This document shows positions 23,176 through 35,400 of a stretch of 64,000 nucleotides of DNA, piece after piece. Under the pieces are notes generated by a model. The model was not told where the DNA came from and did no database searches. It worked only from the letters and a program-made list of their open reading frames with translations. Source of the stretch: Ephemerocybe angulata (taxonomy: Eukaryota; Basidiomycota; Agaricomycetes; Agaricales; Psathyrellaceae); the NCBI GenBank assembly GCA_013368325.1, contig JAACJK010000163.1, positions 2,108,001 to 2,172,000 on the forward strand, read 5' to 3'. How positions within the stretch are numbered: the stretch's first letter is position 1; every line of letters starts with the position of its first letter. The position numbers and the translations under genes are program-made.

Positions 23176-23760
23176 CCGATGCCATCGTGACAAAGGACTC
23201 CCAACGACGTGTTCCTCCGCCATTCTCAAAGGTTGGTTGCTACTTCACACCATCAGGGATGAGCAACTGATATTTCACGATAGACTTCGTGTTCCCCTTC
23301 GACGCCACGGTCATGAAGCACTTGCGCCGAGATGGTGCAGCCATTGTGGGGAAGACAAACTGTGATGAGTTTGGGATGGAGTTCTGGAACGAGTACCGCA
23401 ACCGGCAAGGTGGAGGAGACGAGCGCGGGAGGGAGCTCGGAAGGGAGCGCAGCGGCCGTAGCCATGGGATTGTGCGATGCGTGAGTCGGCACCGTTTCTT
23501 GACTAGGAGTGAGCTTTTATTACAGGTGTGTACAGGGCATTGGGTACAGATACGGAAGGCTCAATACCACTCCCTGCGTCGTATTGTCGTGTTGTTGTTT
23601 TCAAGCCTTCTTATGTGCTCGTGAGTCGGTGCGCTGGTCAGTTTGGTAGGGCCCGTCTAAGCGCCCGAACAAGCGCCGTGGAGCACAGCCCTCGCAGCAC
23701 TCTCGGATCAGGGCGCTCCCCACCGGCAGCTCTGGGCCACTACCTAGGGTGAGCTTTTAC
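23176..23760 (+). pseudogene. gatA: Fragment of glutamyl-tRNA(Gln) amidotransferase subunit A (amidase family)
   Basis: Pieces in GatA order: LPTTCSSAILK, an intron of about 56 bp ending near 23283, [14 protein letters not shown] and [15 protein letters not shown], then in a shifted frame a Ser-Gly-rich [11 protein letters not shown] piece. A second intron follows, then [17 protein letters not shown] and KPSYVLVSR. Known role: the amidase subunit that makes Gln-tRNA(Gln) in mitochondria. Known family consensus there is GTDTGGSIRxPASxCGVVGFKPSYGxVSR. Several of these residues are changed (G to E, R to P) and frames are broken, so this is a dead fragment. The amidase signature serine region is only partly preserved and the C-terminal half is missing. 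Confidence 0.8.
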
Positions 23761-24071
23761 GCTGTTCCCTCATCTATTTCGTTCTTTGACTTCAGGAGAA
23801 GTCCACGCCTCAAGCACCCACACCACGACAGAATCCACTCTACATTCACGACCGGGGTAACGACGTGGATAGTCGGAGGTGTCGGCTTAGTCGCGCAGCG
23901 GTGAAGGAGACTGCTGTGCGACGAAGAGGATTGTGAGTACTCTCAGAACTGTGCGGAATCCGTACCTACCTTACTCACCTCGCTCCTAGAATGTCAGTTG
24001 GCTCGGCGTGAGCTCATTGATTCTCAATCGCCGCCGTTGCCTTTGGGGTAGGGTATGTCGTATACGACGAC

Positions 24072-24350
24072 GATGCAAGAGACCATCATCCTGAGGGGAG
24101 AGGGAATGCCAATCTACAAACGTCCGGATGACAAGGGTGACATGCACGCCATATTGACTTTGGAGATGCCCGATGACTAATGGCTGAAGACGATCGATCT
24201 AAAGGTAACTGACGATTGTTCTAAATCTAAGCACTACTAACGACGTTTGGTATCTTAGGCCCTCGCATCTCTTCTGCCCCCAAAAAGAAGGAACTGGAGC
24301 CCCTTCCTGCTATCGTGGATGAGGTGCCTTACGAAGAGTCCGATATCGGA
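24072..24350 (+). pseudogene. Fragment of a DnaJ (Hsp40) C-terminal region
   Basis: Reads ETIILRGEGMPIYKRPDDKG and DMHAILTLEMPDD, a TAA stop, WLKTIDLK, a GTAACT...CTTAG intron, ALASLLPP, then after a one-base frameshift KKKELEPLPAIVDEVPYEES. This is the substrate-binding C-terminal end of a class of fungal DnaJ co-chaperones (GEGMPxYKxPxxxGD is the hallmark). No J domain is present. One stop and one frameshift show it is not functional. Same orientation as the GatA and antiporter fragments on either side. Confidence 0.75.
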
Positions 24351-24829
24351 GATCTGCGTTTCTCTTTCCTTGACCATTTTCGAAACAGGCACTGCGCCTG
24401 GTACGTCGCGATGTCCCGACTTTACATGGCAAGGCGCAACAAGGCTACGGATCCGGCATTCGGGTTCTCGGATACGACGTTATATGTCTATTTCATCTTT
24501 CATCTTTCTACCTTACCTCTGGGGTGCTCATGTCACCTTCTTGATGACATTTCCTCCTCCTATCTTCGATATTCCACAACCTGAAGCCCGCCCTTATTTA
24601 TTATGCGTTTCTCCTGCCCTGTTATTCATGTCCTTCTATCATCAAATAAGGTATCTCTCTCCTCTTCTGCCACTTGACCTCGTTCATTCCGTGTTGTAAA
24701 TATCTATCCCCATTCACGATTATCATTCATTCACTCCAGTCTGTTTCCACCTCTCCTCCCTTAAAATTACGCTCCTAAGTAAAACTGACCTCCTCAGACC
24801 TCTGCCCCTTGGCAATGGCATTCTCTGGC

Positions 24830-25180
24830 GCTCGCTATACCTACCGCCCCAGCCCTTCTCCTCCCGGAAGACTACATCCCATTACTCAGGTTTCCGGGGT
24901 ACGTCGGCCTCATCCTGCTCATCTTCGACGCGGGGCTCAGCACTCCCGCTTCGCTCCTCCTGGACGCTTAGAACCTTGGTGCGGCCATCGCCGTGGGGGC
25001 ATTCTCGCGCCCATCGCCCTCAGCGTTCTTCCATGCGACTTTGGGTTTTCGGTGCTCACGTCCTTCGCGCCCCGTGCGTGTCTCTGCTCAACGAGCCTTG
25101 GGACGACGGTTAGCTTGTTCATGCTGGGTGATGTTATGGGGCTTGTTGTCGCTAGGATTATTGGGAATCTTGTAATGCCG
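24830..25180 (+). pseudogene. Fragment of a cation/proton antiporter (CPA2, Na+/H+ exchanger family)
   Basis: One frame reads FPGYVGLILLIFDAGLST, then LLLDA followed by a TAG stop and LGAAIAVG. A shifted frame continues APIALSVL, then SLGTTVSLF and DVMGLVVARIIGNL. Known antiporters of this family show the same order (GLxLLxFxxGLS, SSTSLGTT, DDVVGLV). Here the DD pair is reduced to GD and the intervening helices are missing. Membrane protein relic with a stop, a frameshift and internal deletions. Confidence 0.65.
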
Positions 25181-25190
25181 GATTCAGAGC

Positions 25191-25238
25191 GGGGGGGGGG
25201 GGGGGCAGCGAGTTCGCACTGAGCCTGTCTCAGGCTCA
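25191..25238. repeat. G15 run followed by an 8-bp-arm hairpin
   Basis: G-run at 25191-25205, then TGAGCCTG/CAGGCTCA with a TCT loop at 25220-25238. It marks the right end of the gene-fragment cluster. No CTRR follows within 15 nt, so it does not qualify as a Helitron 3' terminus. Confidence 0.5.
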
Positions 25239-26116
25239 ATCTCATGCGCCCTGTTGGGCGATCGAAGAAAGATACCTCGTACGGAGGCGTGGTAGGTAAA
25301 TTCGAATCTTTGTGCGTCCCATCTCTCCTCAAAGGATAAAACAGCCTTCCGCGACTTTTCTCCCCGATAGATAGCTTCAAGAATATCAGAATCGCATTAT
25401 CTACCGGATCTTCGCACCGTCGCCTCTCAATGTATCGCTTTAAACGCATCCTCGTCGCCGATATTCAACGGTACATTACGATCGTCGAACTCGGAGCCAG
25501 AAACACGCGTTCTCAGCCCTCTGGAGTCGGCGACCAATCTAGAGCCCCACATATCCCACTGATCCGACATTCTTGCTGATAACTTCATAAGGACTTGCCG
25601 GCAAGACGCAATATCATTAACCGATCCAATGACGAGTCCATTCAAAGTCCAGGGCCGATGGCCGTGGAATTGGGGAAACAGACGACTGCGAATTGGACGA
25701 CAAAGTCGGCAAGATGATATTGAGCAAGGGGCGGGGTCAGCGGACGAGGAAATCTAGGGGTAGTGAAGAGAAGTCGAAGAAGAAGTGCGGCCGCATTCCA
25801 TTATCCATGGAAGTAAAGAACTTTTGGCGCTCGTATTGACTGGCGCCTCGAGAATTTTCAATACACTTTACAATCTACGTGGTTTTTGCGTCAGAAACTG
25901 ACTGCGCCCCTTCAAATGCCCACCATCCGCGCCCGGCTACGTTCCAACGCGCCAGGACTCAGCAGGAAAATATAACAGGTCTGATTTCATAACCTACGAC
26001 GGCCTCGGCGTGTAAACGACTGACTGCCTGAGATCTGACAATGTTGGCGATGTATTCCAGTCATCTTTTCACATAAGAGTGGAGGGTTAAAAGTAATAAA
26101 CCCTGTCAGGTTTTGT
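25239..26116. other. No recognised gene; possible minus-strand exons
   Basis: Minus-strand frames at 25241-25449 and 25427-25645 (DDRNVPLNIGDEDAFKAIH) could be exons of an unknown gene, but no in-frame join was found. Confidence 0.35.
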
Positions 26117-27445
26117 CTACGAAATAGATACCAAAGTCAGATCAATTCTTAGATCAAGCAAGGGAGCATACCAAGGGTTCGTCAACTTTAAAAAAGAAAC
26201 AGTTGCGTTGGACCGCGCGACCATCAAGCGAAGGCGGTTTCGCCAGATGCCATTATCAGAACTGTGGTCTTGTACTTGAACATCCATGAGGCGTGGAACA
26301 TTGGCCCTTGTTATGGATTCAAGGATCTCGGTGGAAACCTCGCAAACGGTGTCAGGAAACGCGCAGCCAGCCTCGATGTCGGCCACTATCATGAGGTGCA
26401 TCAGGTTCGGGTGACCGGTTGGAATTGAGGCATCTGCAAGATTTTCTTCAGCGATGATGGTGAGATGGGTTACGTTTGGCGCGAAGTCAAGGAGATGCTT
26501 CGGATCTGGAAGCCATGGACCCAATTCGTCGTATACATCTAAATCCCCGGAGCCGTATGTGATGTGCTGGAAGGTTTGTCCGAAGGTCTTGAAGAACTGC
26601 TCAAGAGCACCCCAACGAACAACGCTGTAAAACGTATCGAATCGAAAAAGGTTAGGGAGTTTGGCACCCCGTGAAAGCGCGACAATAAGTGCTTCAAATG
26701 GTTTCCAAGACATCATCTCGATGTTGCGGTATGCGTGGATAGTCTCCAAAGAAAGACGCCTGAGGTTTTGAAAGTTGAAAGAAAGTCGGGTGTCGTTGAG
26801 TACTTCCAAGTCCTCGCTGCTATCCATGGCCTCGATGTGGAGAACTTGCAGGCTTGGATATGTAAAGCTCAGAGAGGCAATGTCGGCGACTCCAAACGCC
26901 TGCATGCTTCCAGTAAGAACGAGGTGCGTCAGGGAGTTGCACGGAGGCAGCAGCGAAGTGACCACTTTGCCTGCAGGCAGAACATCTTGTGCAGCGTCGG
27001 AGAACGGCTTTGAGACCACCAAAGCCTGGAGAAGAGGGAGGAAGGATAATAGCTGGTGAAGGTCGGTTGAGTTTACGTCGTCGGTGGCTAGAACATCAAT
27101 ACGGCGTGTTTGGCTGCCTCTTGAGGATGTTCTGGCAGCAACAAGAAGGCGCGCAAGCTGCTGCTGACCCAGGATGACGAGCCACGGCCATGCATATTCC
27201 ATGGCGACAGCGTTCAGTGAACGGTTTGTAAGGGAAATTCTGGCTAAATCCTTGAGGACTTGCGGGCGGTCAAATAGGGCAGGAAGGGGTGAGGGATTGG
27301 GTGAGCAGTTTTCAGGTGCTTTGACGAGATCGGCATGATGCAGAGATAGACCAACGATCTTCCGCCATATTTCAAAAGGAAAGTCACTAAACGTGAGTTA
27401 GAGAAATTGTGTAATTAGGGCGAGACGGAATACATACCAGGTCAT
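26117..27445 (-). CDS. F-box/LRR-like protein
   Basis: Exon 1 holds only 8 coding bases (27438-27445, ATGACCTG). A 51-bp GTATGT...TTTAG intron (27387-27437) follows, then a single large exon to the stop at 26117, giving 425 residues in frame. The start MTCDFPFEIWRKIVGLSL and the segment LARISLTNRSLNAVA form an F-box, which binds Skp1 in SCF ubiquitin ligases. The rest has leucine-rich repeats typical of fungal F-box proteins (LPLLQALVVS, LTHLVLTG, LQVLHIEAM, LRRLSLETI, VTHLTIIAEEN). The in-frame ATG at 27202 would lose the F-box, so the spliced start is preferred. The substrate is unknown. Confidence 0.75.
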
Positions 27446-29195
27446 ATCCCCAAATTGTGAACGTATTGAGGAAAAGAGGCGTCGATTGGACTGCGGCCAA
27501 CCTTGACTGCAACGTTGCGGGCGATTTAGTCAATACCACGAATTCGGAACCGGGGGCTGTCCGGCAAGGGCGGGAATCCGGCTTTCCGGGTAACCGGCCG
27601 TCCGGCCTTGATAAGTACTGGGGGGAGGTTCGCCCGAAGGACCGTCATTCTCTCCACGTCGACTACTTCATGATCAGTGGATGACTTTCCGTATGGTAGC
27701 AAAGTTCTCGAAGGTCTTGGAAAGTGTGTTGTTGTGGCGGTTAGAATGCAGAGTTTGAACAGTCGCATCATGATGGGTGAGTGTCTTGTTCCTTTGGCTA
27801 ACAGCAAGTCTTAACAGTCTCTGTACTATGTAGCACCCCTCGCCGAACTTATCGCCAAGATTGGATCGGTCGCCGGCCTGGCCCTCTTCATTGCTCTCAT
27901 GAATCAATTTTTCATCCAGCTCGGCACAAGTGAAACAGTGACAACGGGTGACAGAAAGGTAGTATCGACGCACGCACGACCGTGTCAACGAGGCCACTGC
28001 CCCAAGTTGATCGCCTAGATTGTCATTGTTGTTGTGTATCATTTTTGCTTAAACAGCAATAAGATCTCTGACAGGAGCTACATGGTGGTTCATAAGTAGC
28101 AAACAATGAATCTCATCCGTTGACCGCTCCCCCTTGCCTCGGTTTCGCGCATCGACCATCTATTCCACTATGCAAACTGCTAATATATCTTCCTCCACCA
28201 TCCAGACCATCGAACGGGGGAGGAGGCGATGCAGGAACCGCTCTGAGCCTGTACGTACTCTATCTAATCTAATCTATGATGTCTTGTCTAATCTAATCCC
28301 ATTATCAGCATCCTCGGCGCCTATCCCATCTGCACTGCCACACCATTCAATGACAGGGTTCGGCCAAGGTTCGGCGAGAAATACGACATCATCTGCGCAA
28401 CACGGAAAGGGGTACCCACCCGTATACAAGTATACCTCTATGCCGGGACATGATACTGGTATTCACCCTGGCGAGTCCCATGCTATTAGGTAGTGAGAAC
28501 TTGGGATAGCACCTCCCAAGCACCTCCCATGATAAATTATTTTTTCGGATGATTGGCGTGGTGTGCTGTGCCTCGATCGAGCGGCGCGGACACGTCTGCA
28601 TACAGTTCAACCGCCGTCGCTGTCTAGTCGAAGCCATGCCATCTGCAAAACCAGGTGTATACCAAGGGCAAAATAAATATACTATCGATGTACAAACGCG
28701 GATTCGCCTCACGCGAGTCGAGGTCAAGTAGAAGATGAGCGGCATGGCGGGGACGACTACTGCCCCTTTCAGCAGAAGCTTTTGACATTGGTGGAGTTAT
28801 TTCGTCGCATTTACGTAGATTTCCATACCATGAAATCTACACAAGAACATTGTAGCCATCACGATGTTTGACTGGGTGATGGGGTGAAGCGCGCTGACAT
28901 GCGCCCTAAACCACTTTGGGATCAACGGTGGCGCTGGCACGGCGGCATCAAGATCATCCGCCCGTCCGACAGGCAACCCTACTGACCGGTCAGGACTCAG
29001 ACATACAGGTATACAGTAATAAGAAGTGAAGGACAGGTAAAAAGAGGGAAGACGGTAGTGAGTGGATATGGCACGATGAATTCAAAAAGCTGAAGAAAAG
29101 CAACACAGGTTTGTAGATGTACGTAAAGGGGCAAGTAACGGGTACGAGCAGATCCTCATGTAATTAGGTCATCACACAACCCAGGGCGACACATG
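27446..29195. other. No recognised gene
   Basis: Short frames only, the longest at 27674-28042 (-) and 28134-28493 (+). The latter contains ISSSTIQTIERGRRRCRNRSEP and might be an exon remnant. No domain or splice structure is evident. Confidence 0.45.
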
Positions 29196-29969
29196 CTACA
29201 GGTGGGTGACTCTAAGAGCAACAGGGACGGTGTGCAATGCTGGCAACAAATGGTAAGTGAGAACTCGCGCTGCTCAAGACTGTGGACCGTACATACCTGA
29301 ATGCAGCTGGGCGTCGAGCTCTTGTATAAAGGGAGTGGGGGTGAAGTTTTTGCGGAGGAACTCTAGGACGTCAAGCACTCCGCACTGAGCAATGTCGAGG
29401 AGAAGCGAAGCGTCGGTAACAGAGTGACATGAATCTGAGTACGAATCAAAATACTCCTGCATGTTCACGATTGGTAGAGGAGGTTCCTCGAATGAGTCTT
29501 CCTGGGGAGAGGACGGGAGTCCCATGATGCGGCCTGGATCCATGGCAGCAATATATAGAGCATGCATACTGGACTCTATTTGTTGAGCAGCGGTGTGGTG
29601 CGAAAGCGCAGAAGTGAGGTTGCTGACAGCCCTGCTAACGATGGCGATAAGGGAGGCCTGCATTCTGAGCTGCGGCATGCGTTAGAAAGTAAAAATAGAG
29701 CTGCGAGGGAGGGTCACGCACATCGCGCCAAAGGAGTGATTTTTCTTCGCCGTCGAGCTCCTGTGTTATGCTGACATTGGAAGGTAGGACAATAGGCCGG
29801 GTGGTGTAAGAGTCCCAGATGTTGTCCACGGAATTCTAGGGAAGGAGTAAGACGATGGTGACTCCATGCATGCGGCGGAGACCCGCGAAATACAAGAACT
29901 ACACAAACTTACAACCTGGACTAATAGTCGCCCAGCGACTGCTTGCCTAATCCTGCGAAGGGTGTTCAT
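29196..29969 (-). CDS. Conserved-looking protein of unknown function, four exons
   Basis: Exons 29913-29969, 29722-29835, 29297-29669 and 29196-29239 are joined by three GT-AG introns of 77, 52 and 57 bp (donors GTAAGT, GTGCGT, GTATGT). All four join in frame to 195 residues. The leader before the ATG is pyrimidine-rich, as in fungal promoters. The product starts MNTLRRIRQAVAGRLLVQV and includes DNIWDSYTTRPIVLPSNVSI and RMQASLIAIVSRAVSNLTSA (helical). An acidic stretch EDSFEEPPLPIV follows. No known domain, signal peptide or membrane span is recognised. The clean splice structure is the main evidence that it is real. The last exon is the least certain; without it the frame ends at 29274. Confidence 0.55.
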
Positions 29970-31935
29970 GCCTATGCGAGAGGGTCCAGGAAGTTTGTAG
30001 AGAAGTGGTGGGTGGAGAAAAGACGCGGGAATTTGGGGTCCCGCCGTTGCTCCTTTCTAGATCTGTCAAGCGTAGTTCCGAAAGAAAAGACGCACGAAGG
30101 ACAGCAACTGAATTGTAGAAGTGATGCTTAGCCATGTCACGTCCCATCCATCCTGTCGGGTGCGTCACATTCCAAGAAATAAATTTGGGCCGCATGAGGC
30201 ACCGTTACAACAGGATACAAAGGTCCGATCGAATCTGTACTGAAAGGGCATAGCGTGAAATGTTATTTGGATCATAGCGTCCTCCACCCCCGACGGTATA
30301 CTGCTGCTAGTTCAGCGGCCACTCCATTTTTCTACCGTCGCGAGGGAGCAGAAAGTCCCGTCCACCTCTAGTATACACGCTCAGTACTGCGACAGTCTGG
30401 TCAGACTATGGTGGGAAGCCCTTCAATCTGGCACAATCAGAGCGATGCTACCCACAACAGAACATTAGTCACCTGCCAGTCCAATGTAGAACTCGTACCC
30501 ATCGCTTCCGACTGAATGAGCATTCCATGGATATGTTGCTTTACATAGATAGTTACTTGTCGAGGACTCGGTGAATTGTGCGACCAACCCCTTGGAAGGT
30601 GTTTAATTGCTTATATCATGAGTAAAAGACATGACAGTAGTGCAAACAGCACTCAAGGCATAGTGCTCCAATATCAGAAAGAATGTTCAGGCGGTGAGGA
30701 CACATATGGGGGCCTAGCCAGAGCACTGGGGTGAGAAAGTAGTACGTACTATCGTATACTATTGGGATGAATCAGTTGGAGAAGCATACGGGCATAGCCG
30801 ATCAAAAAACATGCCTGAAAGTGAATAGGAACAACACCCTTCACTTTCAGCTAGCCATATCTCGACCACCTAAAGAGCCGCCAAATCAATGCCCCTCCAC
30901 GGTATTCCCACATCTCTCGACCGCAGGTACCGACGATACACAAGGGTGAGTCGCACAGTCAGCTCAAACTATCGAAAGGCAGGAAGTGGCTCATCCAAGT
31001 GGTGGACGGCATACAGGCGGAACTCGGGACCTACTGGTGGCAGTTGGAACGCTACATGCAGGCACACGCGTACCGCGAGGACCGACTCAGGGCGTATGAA
31101 TCTTCTCTGTTCAAAATTTCGTTTACGCGCTGGGACCCTCGACGCAGCCATCTTCTTCAAAGCCCACGAACCACCTGCTTAAACGCGCACTCTCGTGCAT
31201 ACGAAAGTGCGGAGGGTCACGGTCTTTAGGCCACGATCTCCTGTGTGAGTACCTGACCTCGTCCTTTAGTTACCACGAGGCGGCGGTCGAGTACTACACA
31301 TCGTTGCAGAAGATAGAACAAATAGTCCAGGCTCTGAGGCTGGGTGGTATGGATGCCTCGTACAGGATATCACAGTCGCCTTGGGCGCAGGTGTAAGATC
31401 AGGTACACACGACCAGCAGCTAATGCAATTCGATCTCCAGGACGACTGAGCGTATTTATGGGTAGCATTTCCGTATACGCCTGCTACTTTTACCGCTTCC
31501 GTATGCATGCATCTACCTTAATGCTACGATGCTAAAAGAATTGTGCACCTGGGGGCAGATGGTGCGCAGGGAACGGCGAATTTTCTTTGACAGAGAGGTG
31601 CTACCAAATAAGCGCCCAAGATAGACATCGACTGCTAACAACACAGGTTAAAAACCCCTCGGACCAGATATCAGTCACTAGTCACATTCGAGAAATGGTC
31701 ACATCAGCCGAGTTGGGTATGACCCTAAGGCTGGAGGATACGTACGCTCACCATGAAGGTAAATGCAGCTAAACGCGCCGCGAAAATAGAGCCTCAGCCA
31801 GGAATGGATGGAGGCACAGGCGCATAGCTAACATCGGACCATCGTACTTGGTGCGAATAAAAAGGGAGAGCATAGCGCCCTTTACTCAAAGATACCCATT
31901 TAGACTAAGACATGTGGTACAGAATGACTGGTAGG
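29970..31935. other. No recognised gene; possible plus-strand exons near 30.9-31.4 kb
   Basis: Between 30950 and 31400 the plus strand shows coding-like stretches (VVDGIQAELGTYWWQLERYM; YHEAAVEYYTSLQKIEQIV) near a GTGAGT donor. They may belong to a small unknown or decayed gene. The rest shows nothing. Confidence 0.35.
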
Positions 31936-32430
31936 TTACAATAACGAGGCAGGTACTTGGATCCATAGCCAGGCAGACTTGACACATATCTCTGTGAATA
32001 TAGCAGCGGCGGTACGTGGTGCCCAAACGCTAATCGCTGTAGGGATGGTAGAATGCTGTAAACTGAGGCGTGAACACTTTGTACCGCCCAAACGAAATAG
32101 AGGCAACATACCGGTCGTCATTGGAATGATAAGTCGATCACGACGAGGAGAGGGGGGCCGAGACCGAAAGTCGCGTAAGTGATGCTCAAAAGCCCGAGAG
32201 GACAGAGTAACGCGAAACTGGGCGTTGTTTGCGTCATCCCGTGCCTCCACCGATGCCAGGGAGTCCTCAGCGTCGGCCTCCATCCTGTCTCCTTCGATAT
32301 ATCCCGACGTCAATGCTGCAACGGCGAGAGGAAGTAGTCCGTTACGCTCGATTGCGGCACTGTGGAGGGCCTCACACTCGTGCAGCCTCTTCAACGACTC
32401 ACGGTACCTCTCCATATTGCCCTTATGCAT
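31936..32430 (-). CDS. Hypothetical protein, helical N-terminal half
   Basis: The first 85 residues look coding and helical (MERYRESLKRLHECEALHSA, GDRMEADAEDSLASVEARDD). The second half is arginine/serine-rich and less convincing, so an intron or decay is likely after about residue 90. Upstream the minus strand reads SMSDEERADVAIKNA in another frame, perhaps an earlier exon. No family recognised. Confidence 0.3.
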   Translation of the reverse strand: MHKGNMERYRESLKRLHECEALHSAAIERNGLLPLAVAALTSGYIEGDRMEADAEDSLASVEARDDANNAQFRVTLSSRAFEHHLRDFRSRPPSPRRDRLIIPMTTGMLPLFRLGGTKCSRLSLQHSTIPTAISVWAPRTAAAIFTEICVKSAWLWIQVPASLL

Positions 32431-35400
32431 TTTTTATGGCTACGTCGGCCCTTTCCTCGTCGCTCATACTGCCAATGGTCTCACAAGAAGACTAGGCACG
32501 GAGAATAATCAGGAGGGTCCCACAAAGACGCTGAGGTGGAACACTCACCCATTGGGCTCTGGAGGCCAGACGCGGACAATCTTCGCAGTTGTCTATGCGG
32601 CGAGGGGTGGAGAACGGTAGACACAATTGAGAAGCTCACCTAGAGACTGATGGTGCGAAGGGCAGGTGCGACAGTCCGGTGGGTGCTGCGCTCTATTTGA
32701 AATTGATTCTCACACCCAGGACTGTCAACAGTTCGAGGTGGCGAGCGAACAGTACTACGCCGGATGGGGTCAGCCACAAATAGCAATAGATCTCGATTGT
32801 AACAAGGGCTTACATCCATATAGACATAGTAATTGAGGACGGCGAGACGAGCAGGCGGCCCATTTCGAAGGACCTGACCACAAGATGAGTATACGCCAGG
32901 GTGCTGTGCATGGTGGACACACGGGAGCGCAGGGTTATTACAGCTGTGGAGGTACTGAAAAGCATAGGCACGAACCACGTCTACTCCGGAAAAGGTGAGT
33001 ATCCTCTACTGGGAGAGAATGGGGACCGAGTCGGTAAATAATTGGAGTACACCATTATGCAAACCCCGGTGGGAAGTACAAGGTGAAAAAGAGATGGCTA
33101 TGCATGCAGGGTGCTCGTAGAGCCCCTTGAGACACTGACATGTACGACCACAGAGCTTCGAGAGTGACTATCCGTGAATATGCGCAACCTCCTGTAGGGA
33201 AGACCCAGAACTCACCTACTCGATGACACGGTTCGATATCGGTCTATCATTTCTAGGACTGAGTTCAAGAGATGAGGCGGTATTCTTAAGACTTATGGGA
33301 GTGGCTCCAAATATACACACACCTATGCTCTCTTGCACCATGTCCTGACGTTTATGGAAGTAGCGAAAGTAAGAGTTACGGGGCGGAATAATTCGAACGT
33401 TCACTGCGGAGGAACTATAAGTTAGGAAGTGACTTAGATGCACGGTGAGCGAGCCGGGCGTACCAGAATTATTGCGAGAATCATGGCTCTTTTCCTTCAA
33501 CCCAGAGTCTCCCGAGTCTCCCCCCCAGGGATAAACGACATCGGAGTCGCGAAGTAATTGGTAGCAATGGGCCGAAGGTCTCTGCCCAATAAGGGAAAGT
33601 AGGTAGTCGACCACACCGCACGCTTCAAATGGTAAAAATGATAAGTGCATGCGAGCCAGCGGGAGAGGAAACGACGTACATGCCATGCTTCAAGGGAATG
33701 TGATGGTCGCAGAAAGAAAGATGAATGTCGAGCTCTTGGAGCCTACCTTGACGCGAGTCCGTAACGGGATCGTGGGCAAGCCAGAAAGGAATTGTAGGAA
33801 CGTAAAGCGCACTCTATAGCAGCACCTGGAAACTGCGATAGTGTTACGTGCCTGTTCCGATAGAGGTCGCCGATCAAATAGGCTTGCATTCACTGAACCA
33901 TACTAGGATACTAACGCCGATTGGAGCAAGGTCCACCCGAGCACACAAGCGCGTAATGACAAAAGGAGGGGAGCCAGCATCCAACATGATTAAATAGCAA
34001 CAACCACAACCCAGCGCACGTAGAATGATATACGGGTGTATGCGTTGTATGTATTGTGAGTGGCAGAATACCCAACGACGACTCCCGCACTGTCTATCTC
34101 CTCTTTAGTCCACCTGGGCGGAGAAGCGAGGGAGCCTGCTACGTCGGATGGATCAAAAGGTGTCTTCCGACCATCGAAGACAGTAACTGGTGGCGAAACA
34201 TTTGAGGTTAGCATAGAGTAATGATGATGAAAATAAAGGGACAGTTGACACACTTTCATCGGTGAAGTCCAGTTGTGAGAAGGGAACGCGAGGCATGCTG
34301 GACCGCTTCCTGGGCGATGCCTCGAGAGAGACCTTTCCCACCTTGAACATATCGGATACGCCACCAGGAAGTCCCTTTCCGTTCGGGGCTGGTGTCTTAG
34401 CGACATTCGGACGTTTGCGTGTCTGGAAGAGTAGAACACGGTTCGTAATTGAAGATCGTCGTCCTGTGCGTGAGTAGCAAAAAGGAAGAGAACTGCTCGT
34501 AATCAGACGTATGAGCGACCAGGAGGAATCCCGTCGTCAAATGGCCTTGCCTCTCTACCGCATCTCCACTAAACTGGGCCCCATCAAGGATATGCATGAC
34601 GAGCCCAAGCATGACGAACGTTATTGGGTGATCAGAAATTCGCTCGCACGCTGTGAAGTTGACCGGCAAACTACCGGGTCGCCAGTCCTCCTTGAAAATG
34701 ATAGAACCCAGTGGCAGGTTGGAAGCTGATCCTGTAAGATCCCGAGATGTGTTCAAGACAGAAGCGAGGCCCCATGGAGATCTCGCCGTGGGCTCCTATG
34801 ACGCTTGTCGAGATAAGGGGAATGATCGAAGACGGGTTGAACATCGCTCTTGGCCAGACGTTGGCATGGGACGAGGACTATGGTCGCATTGCCAATTTTC
34901 TCCAGGAGGAAAGCCTTCGGGCTTGATCATGACCACTCCGACTTCGGTTCGCGCTGCAAATTGATGTCATATACCACTTCTTGACAATATAAGTCGTCTC
35001 GTCGGAACGCAATGCCCACATACCTTCATATACCTTCCTCCTTTCGTTTCCTGCTGAAGGGAAGGTAACAGTGCCCATGAGTCGAATCCTATCGGCGATC
35101 GCACACCGTGACCTTGGTCAATTCAAGGGCTAAACATCTAACCCAGTATCTCAGAGGGGTAGAGCGTAAACATAAGAATCAAGATAGCACCGCAAGGTCG
35201 CGTCGGGCGCGTCCCAAGTGCCTGAGTCCAATTATTATGCCTGGACACCAACGCATGCATGTTATCACAGTGTGGATCGTGTGAGCGCTTAAATAAGCGC
35301 CAGGCGCAATGACAAAGCGCGCCCGTGGGTCTCAAGTAAAGCCATGCTAAGAGATAAGTCCCTTTCACATAATTTTTCACGTCATAATGTCTAGCATTGT

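Noticed and set aside
34653..34964. Possible enzyme motif (EISMGPRFCL on the minus strand near 34780) resembling a P450 haem loop
   Set aside because: Only a few residues match, no other P450 motif nearby, and the frame is short.
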